Shown piece by piece: positions 1 to 6,287 of a stretch of 15,488 nucleotides of DNA. The translations under genes and the position numbers were made by a program. Origin of the DNA: Mageeibacillus sp. UBA1046 (GTDB lineage: Bacteria > Bacillota > Clostridia > Saccharofermentanales > DTU023); the NCBI GenBank assembly GCA_002316595.1, contig DCDV01000004.1:308313-323800 (forward strand), given 5' to 3'. Numbering within the stretch: the first letter of the stretch is position 1; each line of letters opens with the position of its first letter. Under the pieces are notes generated by a model. The model was given only the letters and a program-made list of their open reading frames with translations. It was not told the origin of the DNA and made no database searches.

Positions 1-255
1 CTGGGTGCCGCAGATGAAACGCACCGAGGACAGACCATAGCCCCACTTGTCATAACTTTGTTTAGCTGCCTCTATCAGGCCGGGATCATTTGACAGGCCG
101 AGATAATTATTAGCGCACATATTGAGAACATTTTTTGTCTCTGTAGTATCAATGCGGGCACCCTGAGGTTTGGTAAGAATCCTCTCCTCCGTATACACGC
201 CGGCGTTTTTTAATTTTCGGATATCATCTCTGATTAACTTTAGTCCGATTTTCAT
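1..255 (-). CDS. kbl: 2-amino-3-ketobutyrate CoA ligase (glycine C-acetyltransferase), N-terminal part
   Basis: This is the first 85 codons of a gene that runs off the left edge of the window. The enzyme is a PLP-dependent alpha-oxoamine synthase. It cleaves 2-amino-3-ketobutyrate with CoA to give glycine and acetyl-CoA, the second step of threonine degradation. The visible part carries family-typical stretches: ANNYLGL near residues 48-54 and VRFICGTQ at 78-85. The PLP lysine lies outside the window. The ATG at 253-255 follows a GGGGAAGGA ribosome-binding site on the minus strand. The start lies 42 bp after the tdh stop, so the two genes are almost certainly one operon and act in sequence. 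Identification is firm from sequence similarity and from the tdh neighbour. Confidence 0.93.
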   Translation of the reverse strand, partial: MKIGLKLIRDDIRKLKNAGVYTEERILTKPQGARIDTTETKNVLNMCANNYLGLSNDPGLIEAAKQSYDKWGYGLSSVRFICGTQ

Positions 256-297
256 ATTCTAGTCCTTCCCCTTAGCTTCATATGCTCAGCCGCGTGT

Positions 298-1350
298 CTA
301 TTCCCTGGCTGTCGACCAGTCCAGTACAACCTTGCCGGATTTACCGCTGTTCATGGCTTCAAAGCCTTCTTCAAATTGTCTGAAGTCAAGACGATGAGTG
401 ATTACGGGAGTTAGATCCAGCCCGGATTGGATCATGGCCATCATTTTGTACCAAGTTTCAAACATCTCACGGCCATAGATACCCTTTAAGTTCAAACTGC
501 CCAGGATTACCCGGTTCCAGTCGATGACGGTATCTGAAGGCAAAAATCCCAGAAGAGAAATCTTGCCGCCATTGATCATATTATTAATCATGGAATTGAG
601 TGCGCTTTCTGAGCCGGACATTTCCAGCCCGACATCAAAGCCCTCACGCATATCCAGCTCCGGCATAATGCCCCGGACTGATTCCTCTGCCAGATCAATC
701 GTATGGACCGTAGGCTCCACCTTTTTCGCCAGCTCCAGTCGATACTTGTTATAGTCTGTGATGACTATATGTCTGGCTCCGCAGTGTCTGCCCACAGCCG
801 CAGCCATAATTCCGATCGGTCCGGCTCCTGTGATCAAAACATCTTCGCCGATCAGATCATATTGCAGAGCAGTATGCACCGCATTGCCCAGAGGATCGAA
901 GATCGCGGCGATCTCCTCAGGTATGCCCGGCAGTACTTCTACCGCATTGGCGGCAGGAATGACCAGATATTCTGCGAAGGCTCCTGCCCTCTCAACTCCC
1001 ACGCCTTTGGTGTCCTTACAGAGCACCAGTTTTCCGGCCCGGCAATTACGGCACTTGCCGCAGATGATGTGCCCCTCGCCCGAGACAATATCACCGATTT
1101 CAAAATTTTCTACCATTGAGCCCAGTTCGACGATCTCGCCGACGTATTCGTGCCCGATATTTATAGGCGGCTTCACATGTTTTTGCGCCCATTCATCCCA
1201 GTTATAGATATGGCAGTCCGTGCCGCAGATAGCGGTCTTGTGAATTCTGATTTTTACATCATTGGGACCGACCTCTGGAATTGGAATGCGTTCCAGGGTG
1301 AGCCCGGGCGCAGCTTCTTTTTTGACTAGAGCAAACATGGAATCAGTCAT
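298..1350 (-). CDS. tdh: L-threonine 3-dehydrogenase
   Basis: A 350-residue zinc-dependent medium-chain dehydrogenase that oxidises L-threonine to 2-amino-3-ketobutyrate with NAD+ in the cytoplasm. The catalytic zinc region shows Cys42 (in KTAICGTD) and GHEYVGE with His67 and Glu68. Four structural-zinc cysteines are present at 97, 100, 103 and 111. The Rossmann loop GAGPIG lies at 175-180, and Asp199 in VITDYN fits NAD preference. The C-terminal stretch GIYGREMFETWYKM is a Tdh hallmark that separates it from alcohol and sorbitol dehydrogenases. Length equals the family norm. The ATG at 1348-1350 follows an AAGGGGGG ribosome-binding site. kbl lies directly downstream, completing the threonine-to-glycine pathway. 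Nothing looks degenerate. Confidence 0.97.
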   Translation of the reverse strand: MTDSMFALVKKEAAPGLTLERIPIPEVGPNDVKIRIHKTAICGTDCHIYNWDEWAQKHVKPPINIGHEYVGEIVELGSMVENFEIGDIVSGEGHIICGKCRNCRAGKLVLCKDTKGVGVERAGAFAEYLVIPAANAVEVLPGIPEEIAAIFDPLGNAVHTALQYDLIGEDVLITGAGPIGIMAAAVGRHCGARHIVITDYNKYRLELAKKVEPTVHTIDLAEESVRGIMPELDMREGFDVGLEMSGSESALNSMINNMINGGKISLLGFLPSDTVIDWNRVILGSLNLKGIYGREMFETWYKMMAMIQSGLDLTPVITHRLDFRQFEEGFEAMNSGKSGKVVLDWSTARE

Positions 1351-1410
1351 AATTCCCCCCTTAATAATGTTTAACGGCTGATTATCTAAAAAATATTTTC
1401 ATCTGAAATA

Positions 1411-1416
1411 ATTATA
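1411..1416 (-). promoter_or_regulatory. Putative -10 element for tdh-kbl
   Basis: A perfect TATAAT on the minus strand lies about 60 bp upstream of the tdh start, in the 106-bp gap after the preceding ATPase gene. The -35 region is poor; with an 18-bp spacer the best hexamer is CTGTCG (3 of 6). No clear terminator for the upstream gene is visible, so read-through from that operon is also possible. Confidence 0.45.
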
Positions 1417-1456
1417 CAGCAGCGCGGCTGCGTGCGACAGCCAGCCAGAGGCGTAA

Positions 1457-3679
1457 TTATGCCTGCAGGATGTTCCAAAGTCCGGGAACTTCCTTGCCTT
1501 TCTGGTTGAGGATTATCAGTTGGGGCAAGTGTTCAATAACATTACGCAGCCGTGACGGCAGATTGCACAGCTCACCGTTTTGTACAGCAGATGAGACAAA
1601 AAGAGGCATAACTTCGCCGCCTTTGGTGACTGACCGAAAAGCCAGTGTTCTGGTAAGATCCAGATCCAGCCGGACTTCTCTGTCTTCCATAATCTGCGTG
1701 GAGATTATAGCGGCTTTCTTTGTAATCTGACGGTTGAACTTTTGCCGGTACGTTTTGGCTTCCTTCAGGTATTCAAGCGCGATACTGAGGGCTGCCAGCT
1801 GATCCTTCAGCTCATCTTGCTGCTCTTCGAGCTTCCTTTTCTTACGATACAGGTCAGCCAGATTTACCAGCGAAAAAGATTTTTCTAAGCTTTCTGTTAA
1901 GTCATTGAGGCTCTTATGCGCATGATCGAGCTCTATCTCCAAGCGCATCTTAGTGCCTTTGGCATTGGCCAGAGCTTCCGGATTATATCTGCTGGTTGTT
2001 ACTGCCGGCAGACCATTGGCGTTTCTGTTGCCTTCCAGAACAGAGCCGAACAATTTCTCCGTGGCATAATCGTAGTCCTGCTTGATCTCTTCATCCGTGC
2101 GGCCGTCTTTCAGGTCCGAGATACGGCTCAATATCTTCGCCGTTTTTGTTTCCACCGGGCTTTCATCCGTGATTCTGCTTCTCAGTTCACGCAATGCTCT
2201 GGCAGCTTCCTCCGGATAATGGACGCTGACATATCTGGATAATGATTTCACCAGTTCGTAGCCGATAAGGTTTGTCTCTGTTTCACTTTTAGACAACTCC
2301 CTGATAGTTTCCTCTTCCCGTTGCCGGGCTCTCCGGTAACCATCTATTTCTTCTTGCAGACGCCATTGGATGCTGCTCTTCTCTTTCATAATCGCAGATA
2401 AATTATTTTTTGCAGTCTCCAGCCTTTTGCCCGCTTCCGCCAGAGCTTCGCCGCCCGCCCGCTGCCGGCTGATCTTTAACATCAGCACAATTAAAGTAGC
2501 GATGAAGGCGATAGCCAGGAGTACATAGCCTCCAACCGCCAGGTCCGCGAACACCAGGATTATCCCTGCCAGAGCTGCCAGAGCCGTCAAGATGAATATC
2601 CTGTCAGTGCCTGCATCTTTCTTCTTCGTCTGAGCTCGTTCTTGCTGCAGCGCCTGGAAATCCTGATCTTCACTCTGCCATCGCTGCCTGGATTCATCTT
2701 CCAGTTGCTCTAAATAATCCAGCTCAACTTTCAGAGTTTTGCTTCTTTGCATGCTCTGCCTGACCTCTTCAGCGGAAGTCGCCTGATTCATGCGGAGCTC
2801 TTGCAGGCTCTTCGCTTTATAGTTCCAATCCTCATGCATATCTTCGAACGAAGTCATCTCCAGAGCCGAGGGCAGATTCTTCTCCTGCGCCACCCGAGCC
2901 AGCATCTCCCTTTCCGACTCCGCTTCGTCAAGTTCCTGCCTCAGCAAAATCAGATTTTCGTATCTGGCCTTATCTTCCAGAAGCTCCAACTGGGCAATTT
3001 TAGCCCGGACCTCAGCCAGTCTTTCCTCATGACTTTTGATAGTCACTCTGTGCTGATAAATGTTTTCGATCAGATCTGCCTGATTTTTGTTAGTCGACTG
3101 CGTGATTTCAATCTGAGTATTTACTTGCGCTATCTGATCAGCCAGACCAAAAGATAAACCCTTCTCGCCATGATGATCCTGAAGAGAACTTAGTTCCTGC
3201 TCCAGGAGCTCCCGGACCTGATCCGACATAGCCTGAACTGTCTCCGGCTCAGGCAGAGGGGCTATTCCCAGACAGAACATAAACTCATCCTGACCTAGCG
3301 TGAACAGATCCCAGCCAGGCTGAGAGGAGCAGGCAGCGCTCAAATCTTCACCGCTGGTTTCGTTAAACAGCTTTATGGTGTCGCGCTGAGAGTTATTTGA
3401 CGATATTCTCTCCAGCAGATATCTGTTACCCTGATGTAAAAAGCTGATACTCCCACCCAGTGACTTCATCTGTTCTGAAGCAGCAGCCGGCGCGGGCAGA
3501 AGACGGCCGGACCAGTCAGCAGCTGAATTACCGTAAAAGATAAAGACCAAAAAAGACATGACCTGATCCAGAAAATGTTGAGATCCCTCCCACAAGGCTG
3601 TAGAAGCCTCTTTGCGCAGGTCGAGTTGTACTTGAGCCAAAGTGCCGTAAGTTAAAATGTTTATCTCCAGTATTTTCAT
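1457..3679 (-). CDS. YhaN/Rad50-like membrane coiled-coil protein with degenerate ATPase motifs
   Basis: A 740-residue protein built like YhaN-type AAA/SMC-like proteins: an N-terminal half-ATPase (MKILEINILTYGTLAQVQLDL, then LGGSISF...YLLERI), long coiled coil at about 185-350, a hydrophobic hairpin at about 361-402, more coiled coil, and a C-terminal half-domain. Residues 28-50 align without gaps to the family Walker A region, yet the expected GENEAGKST-like loop reads EGSQHFLDQ, with Leu37 replacing the lysine. The flanking FLVFIFYG (43-50) is conserved. The signature region near 696-704 has lost its LSxG core. Walker B reads LIILNQ (721-726), with Asn and Gln for the acidic pair. The protein ends about 14 residues later, without D- or H-loops. 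ATP binding is therefore unlikely. The start overlaps the upstream nuclease stop as ATGA and lacks a good ribosome-binding site, suggesting translational coupling. The role is probably as a scaffold for the nuclease (inference). Confidence 0.75.
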   Translation of the reverse strand: MKILEINILTYGTLAQVQLDLRKEASTALWEGSQHFLDQVMSFLVFIFYGNSAADWSGRLLPAPAAASEQMKSLGGSISFLHQGNRYLLERISSNNSQRDTIKLFNETSGEDLSAACSSQPGWDLFTLGQDEFMFCLGIAPLPEPETVQAMSDQVRELLEQELSSLQDHHGEKGLSFGLADQIAQVNTQIEITQSTNKNQADLIENIYQHRVTIKSHEERLAEVRAKIAQLELLEDKARYENLILLRQELDEAESEREMLARVAQEKNLPSALEMTSFEDMHEDWNYKAKSLQELRMNQATSAEEVRQSMQRSKTLKVELDYLEQLEDESRQRWQSEDQDFQALQQERAQTKKKDAGTDRIFILTALAALAGIILVFADLAVGGYVLLAIAFIATLIVLMLKISRQRAGGEALAEAGKRLETAKNNLSAIMKEKSSIQWRLQEEIDGYRRARQREEETIRELSKSETETNLIGYELVKSLSRYVSVHYPEEAARALRELRSRITDESPVETKTAKILSRISDLKDGRTDEEIKQDYDYATEKLFGSVLEGNRNANGLPAVTTSRYNPEALANAKGTKMRLEIELDHAHKSLNDLTESLEKSFSLVNLADLYRKKRKLEEQQDELKDQLAALSIALEYLKEAKTYRQKFNRQITKKAAIISTQIMEDREVRLDLDLTRTLAFRSVTKGGEVMPLFVSSAVQNGELCNLPSRLRNVIEHLPQLIILNQKGKEVPGLWNILQA

Positions 3680-4974
3680 CTTTTTCTGGGGGGGCTATTT
3701 TTCTTGCCCACATCTGCTGCCTTCCCTGATGCGGGCAATTGACCTGGCTCGTTTAATATACCGATGGCAGCATCCAGATAAGTAACCGCCAAATCTTTTT
3801 GCTGCTCGTCTCTTGATTTTTTGTTTTTTGCTTTTGGTGCGCCAATTATTGCCTTTTGTCCGCTGACACTATTATTGTCTATGGCACTGCCTTTCAGATC
3901 CAGACCGGGAAATATTATTCTATAGCCCTTCCTGGGGAAAAACTGCGCTCTTCTCTCGTCTTTAATCTCGATCAAGTGCAAATCCTGCTTAAGACTGTCT
4001 TTGACGACAGCCGGCTTCACTTGAGCTGTTCTTTCACCCTGCAAGCTGACCTGCCAGAAATCATCCGGATGTGAAGATGCCAGACGGGCTGATATCTCCC
4101 GTTTTATGCTCCTGATGACGTCCGCGGAGTTATCTTCTGCAGAGCAATGATATTCCAGGCTGACAAATGCAGGCAGAAACAAGGGATATTCCTCCAGCCT
4201 GAGAGAGATTCTTTTTTGTTTCTGCATCTGCTTCTGGGTTACAAGATCAAGATTCGCCCGTCCTCCTTTAAGCAGTTCGCCTGACAGCTCTCCGATCAGA
4301 AAGGCCTTGCTTCCGGGCTCCGAAAAACCCCGTCCCAGCGGTGCGCCTGCAGAGGCATAGGGGACTTCAGAATCTTCTGCAATAATGAGCTGATGATTAT
4401 GCCCGGCAGCGAGATAATCCGCATTGGAATTACGTATCACGTCAGCCGGAAGCGGACGAAAAGGGGATTTACTGTCAATTAAATCACCATGCACAGCGAC
4501 AATTTGAAAAACAGAATCTCCATCAGGGTTAAACCCGGGTAAATGGCCAGGTTTTATCGCTGTCTGATGCTCGAAGGCCAGGCCCATGATCATAGTATCA
4601 AGCTGAGGAAATTCAAATACAGATCTTTCTCTGCTGAAAATATAGGCATTAATCGGCCAGGTTGCCCCCAGCCAGGAAGTTCCCGGCAAGATCGGATCGT
4701 GATTTCCCGGAGCGATGATTACCGGAATGTCCAGATCTTCCACCATGTCTATAAAGGGAGTCAGCCACTTGCGGCTTGGGCGCACCTGGTCAAACATATC
4801 TCCGGTGCACAGGACAAAGTCAACCTGATTGTCACGGCAGGCATTCTTTAGGGCCGGAAAAAGGTCAGCTTGTTTTGATTTCAATTTTTGGGCTGTTTCA
4901 GAAGGCAGTGAAGGCCAGGTCTGTCCAAGATGCCAGTCACCGGTCTGAATAAAGCGGATTTTGCTCTTCCCCAT
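3676..4974 (-). CDS. YhaO/SbcD-like metallophosphoesterase (DNA repair exonuclease family)
   Basis: A 432-residue calcineurin-like phosphoesterase of the SbcD/Mre11/YhaO type, expected to be a metal-dependent DNA nuclease. All metal-site motifs are intact (numbering from the ATG at 4974): GDWHLG with Asp13 and His15, GDMFD with Asp59, GNHD with Asn91 and His92, VHGD with His162, and GHNH with His192 and His194. A capping region follows. The tail is basic and low in complexity, ending SPPRKR. An in-frame GTG at 4980 is possible, but AGAGG lies 5 nt before the ATG, so the ATG is preferred. The gene is first in the operon and overlaps the YhaN-like gene by four bases (ATGA). A C7 run at 3688-3694 sits just before the stop. 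A strong extended -10 lies about 50 bp upstream. The substrate cannot be told from sequence. Confidence 0.88.
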   Translation of the reverse strand: MGKSKIRFIQTGDWHLGQTWPSLPSETAQKLKSKQADLFPALKNACRDNQVDFVLCTGDMFDQVRPSRKWLTPFIDMVEDLDIPVIIAPGNHDPILPGTSWLGATWPINAYIFSRERSVFEFPQLDTMIMGLAFEHQTAIKPGHLPGFNPDGDSVFQIVAVHGDLIDSKSPFRPLPADVIRNSNADYLAAGHNHQLIIAEDSEVPYASAGAPLGRGFSEPGSKAFLIGELSGELLKGGRANLDLVTQKQMQKQKRISLRLEEYPLFLPAFVSLEYHCSAEDNSADVIRSIKREISARLASSHPDDFWQVSLQGERTAQVKPAVVKDSLKQDLHLIEIKDERRAQFFPRKGYRIIFPGLDLKGSAIDNNSVSGQKAIIGAPKAKNKKSRDEQQKDLAVTYLDAAIGILNEPGQLPASGKAADVGKKNSPPRKR

Positions 4975-5022
4975 ACACACCTCTACGCATGTTGACCTCG
5001 ACCATAGCTGAGATACGGAATA

Positions 5023-5031
5023 ATTATAACA
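5023..5031 (-). promoter_or_regulatory. Extended -10 promoter for the nuclease/ATPase operon
   Basis: On the minus strand the sequence TGTTATAAT combines a perfect -10 hexamer with the TGn extension. It lies about 50 bp before the nuclease start, giving a leader of roughly 40 nt. The -35 region is poor, as is common for extended -10 promoters. Confidence 0.6.
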
Positions 5032-5095
5032 TATGGAAGGAGGATGAATTATTGTGCGCCAGCCCGGACAAGCAAATTTGATTTATTTTAAGTAT

Positions 5096-5110
5096 CTTCT
5101 GATACAGAAG
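5096..5110. promoter_or_regulatory. Dyad-symmetric site upstream of ferritin
   Basis: CTTCTGATACAGAAG has perfect 6-bp arms around a 3-nt centre. It sits just upstream of the putative ferritin -35 element, in the divergent promoter region. It matches neither the Fur nor the PerR consensus that I know. A repressor or activator site is possible but unproven. Confidence 0.3.
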
Positions 5111-5112
5111 CT

Positions 5113-5141
5113 TTGGGCAATCTAGTTGAAGATGATATGAG
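5113..5141 (+). promoter_or_regulatory. Putative ferritin promoter
   Basis: TTGGGC (3 of 6 at -35) is followed after 17 bp by TATGAG (4 of 6 at -10). A TGn extension precedes the -10. The predicted start of transcription is about 40 nt before the ATG. The match is moderate only. Confidence 0.35.
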
Positions 5142-5185
5142 TAACAGATCAAAAAACTCATGACAAACGAAAGGAGATTTTGAAT

Positions 5186-5710
5186 ATGAGAATGAAAGAA
5201 GAAGTACGTCAAGCATTTAGTACGCAGATGAACAGAGAATACTATTCTGCTTTTTTGTATCTGCAGATGTCAGACTGGCTCAACCAGAATAACTGGCCGG
5301 GCAGCGCTTACTGGATGTATGTGCAGTACAAGGAGGAGCTGGCCCACGCTCAAGGGATATTTGAGTATCTGCAATACAGAGGTGTAGAGGTCAATATCGA
5401 CAAGATCGCCAAACCTGAACAACAAGAGTGGGAAAGTGTTTTGGCTGTATTTGAAAGTGCTTTGGCTCACGAACAGCAGATCACAACCTGGATAAACGAA
5501 GTGGTAGATATCGCTGCTGATGCCGGAGATAAAGCCGCTGTCCTTTTCCTCGACTGGTACGTAGTAGAACAGGTCGAAGAAGAAGCCAACCAGGAAAATA
5601 ACATAGATAATATCAAGGCTGGCGAAGGCATGGCCGGTTCTTTGCGTGTATGGGATAAACACATGGGCAAGAGAGAATTCTCAGGTGAAGCTATCCCCAT
5701 GCCGGGCTGA
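5186..5710 (+). CDS. ftnA: Non-heme ferritin (FtnA type)
   Basis: A 174-residue ferritin, the usual length, expected to form a 24-subunit iron-storage shell and oxidise Fe(II) at a di-iron ferroxidase centre. The expected ligands are present: Glu18 (NREYYSAF), Glu51 and His54 (KEELAHA), Glu96 (AHEQQ), Gln129 and Glu132 (VVEQVEEEAN). These line up with E17, E50, H53, E94, Q127 and E130 of E. coli FtnA. AAGGAG at 5171-5176 places the ATG at 5186 at 9-nt spacing. The upstream in-frame TTG at 5180 is too close, and a later ATG at 5192 is possible. The gene stands alone, divergent from the nuclease operon, and may be part of oxidative-stress or iron defence. No Fur box is recognised. Confidence 0.95.
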   Translation: MRMKEEVRQAFSTQMNREYYSAFLYLQMSDWLNQNNWPGSAYWMYVQYKEELAHAQGIFEYLQYRGVEVNIDKIAKPEQQEWESVLAVFESALAHEQQITTWINEVVDIAADAGDKAAVLFLDWYVVEQVEEEANQENNIDNIKAGEGMAGSLRVWDKHMGKREFSGEAIPMPG

Positions 5711-5744
5711 TAGACCATTATTACAGTCAGCGCAAACAGCTTTT

Positions 5745-5777
5745 CTGCCAGACTTCAATAGCAGTAAAAGTCTGCAG
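5745..5777. repeat. Hairpin downstream of ferritin
   Basis: CTGCcAGACTT and AAGTCTGCAG can form a 10-bp stem with one bulged C and a 12-nt loop. No run of T follows on either strand, so it is not a classical terminator. It may act as an mRNA 3'-end stabiliser, or mean nothing. Confidence 0.3.
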
Positions 5778-5806
5778 GAGCTGTACTGATAACGTCTGTC
5801 GCCCCT

Positions 5807-5917
5807 TTACTGATTTTTGCATGATATAGATAACAAAGTTTTTGCCACCATATCTACCAGAGTTGTTGCCACCAAATCTACCAGAGTTCTTGCCATTAAG
5901 TCCAAAATTTCTTGCAT
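5807..5917 (-). CDS. Possible 36-residue repeat peptide, unknown function
   Basis: A short ORF on the minus strand with an ATG at 5915-5917 and a GAGG ribosome-binding site 7 nt upstream. The product is 36 residues and consists largely of three 8-residue repeats (LMARTLVD, LVATTLVD, MVAKTLLS at 7-30), followed by a short tail with Cys33. The pattern is amphipathic, with charged residues regularly spaced among Leu, Val and Ala. It resembles small membrane-active peptides in style only, and no family is recognised. Its DNA is a 24-bp tandem repeat, so the frame could be a by-product of repeat growth. A perfect 17-bp inverted repeat lies just upstream of its ribosome-binding site. Coding status is uncertain. 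Confidence 0.35.
   Translation of the reverse strand: MQEILDLMARTLVDLVATTLVDMVAKTLLSISCKNQ
5842..5913. repeat. 24-bp direct repeats (two good copies, one degenerate)
   Basis: Copies begin at 5842, 5866 and 5890. The first two agree at 22 of 24 positions and share CTACCAGAGTT. The third keeps TTGCCA and then diverges. The period of 24 is a multiple of three and keeps the overlapping minus-strand ORF in frame. Confidence 0.8.
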
Positions 5918-5933
5918 CTTAATACCTCAGTTC

Positions 5934-5976
5934 AACTAAAAAATCTCAGGTGGAGATCCCCTGAGATTTTTTAGTT
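5934..5976. terminator. Perfect 17-bp inverted repeat, probably a bidirectional terminator
   Basis: Arms 5934-5950 and 5960-5976 are perfect complements around a 9-nt loop. The inner part, TCTCAGG/CCTGAGA, is followed by TTTTTT and preceded by AAAAAA, the form of an intrinsic terminator that works on both strands. It lies about 220 bp after ferritin. On the minus strand it immediately precedes the ribosome-binding site of the possible 36-residue ORF, where it could act as an attenuator. Confidence 0.7.
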
Positions 5977-6220
5977 CCCACTGCCGAAACTTTTACTTCG
6001 GATAAAATTTTAACTCGCTTTACGATGATTGCCTGAATTCTCAAGTCCTAAGCGAAGTGTCAATCATTATAATTCTAAGTAGCTCCTATCTCATCAGTTG
6101 GCGCCTTCGACAAATCAAATATCTATGAATAACTGCGGATAACTGCATTATCCTCAGGAACAGACGATGATCAGCCTGTCGCCTCTCATCAGGGAACATT
6201 GGTATCACATCGGTGCCTGC
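5977..6220. other. Non-coding stretch upstream of the tkt promoter
   Basis: No credible gene is seen on either strand. The stretch holds small inverted repeats. One is CCGAA/TTCGG near 5984-6001. Another is ATGATTG at 6025-6031 paired with CAATCAT at 6061-6067. The clearest is the dyad GGATAACTGCATTATCC at 6137-6153, preceded by the near-duplicate GAATAACTGC. No known riboswitch is recognised. Confidence 0.5.
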
Positions 6221-6249
6221 TTTAGAGTGAGCGAGAATAATGTTAGAAT
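6221..6249 (+). promoter_or_regulatory. Putative tkt promoter
   Basis: TTTAGA (4 of 6) and TAGAAT (5 of 6) are separated by exactly 17 bp, and a TGn extension precedes the -10. Transcription would begin about 30 nt before the tkt start codon. Confidence 0.5.
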
Positions 6250-6287
6250 CATGACATCAGATAATGCATACAAATCAGGAGGAAGAA

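Noticed and set aside
524..1207. Three overlapping plus-strand ORFs inside tdh
   Set aside because: They are antisense shadows of a gene with complete family motifs, without ribosome-binding sites or similarity.
3528..3713. 61-codon minus-strand ORF across the nuclease/ATPase junction
   Set aside because: It is the third frame over two well-supported genes, with no ribosome-binding site or recognisable product.
6264..6287. Upstream ATG giving transketolase eight extra residues
   Set aside because: The strong AGGAGG lies inside this stretch, and the ATG at 6288 gives the normal transketolase N-terminus.
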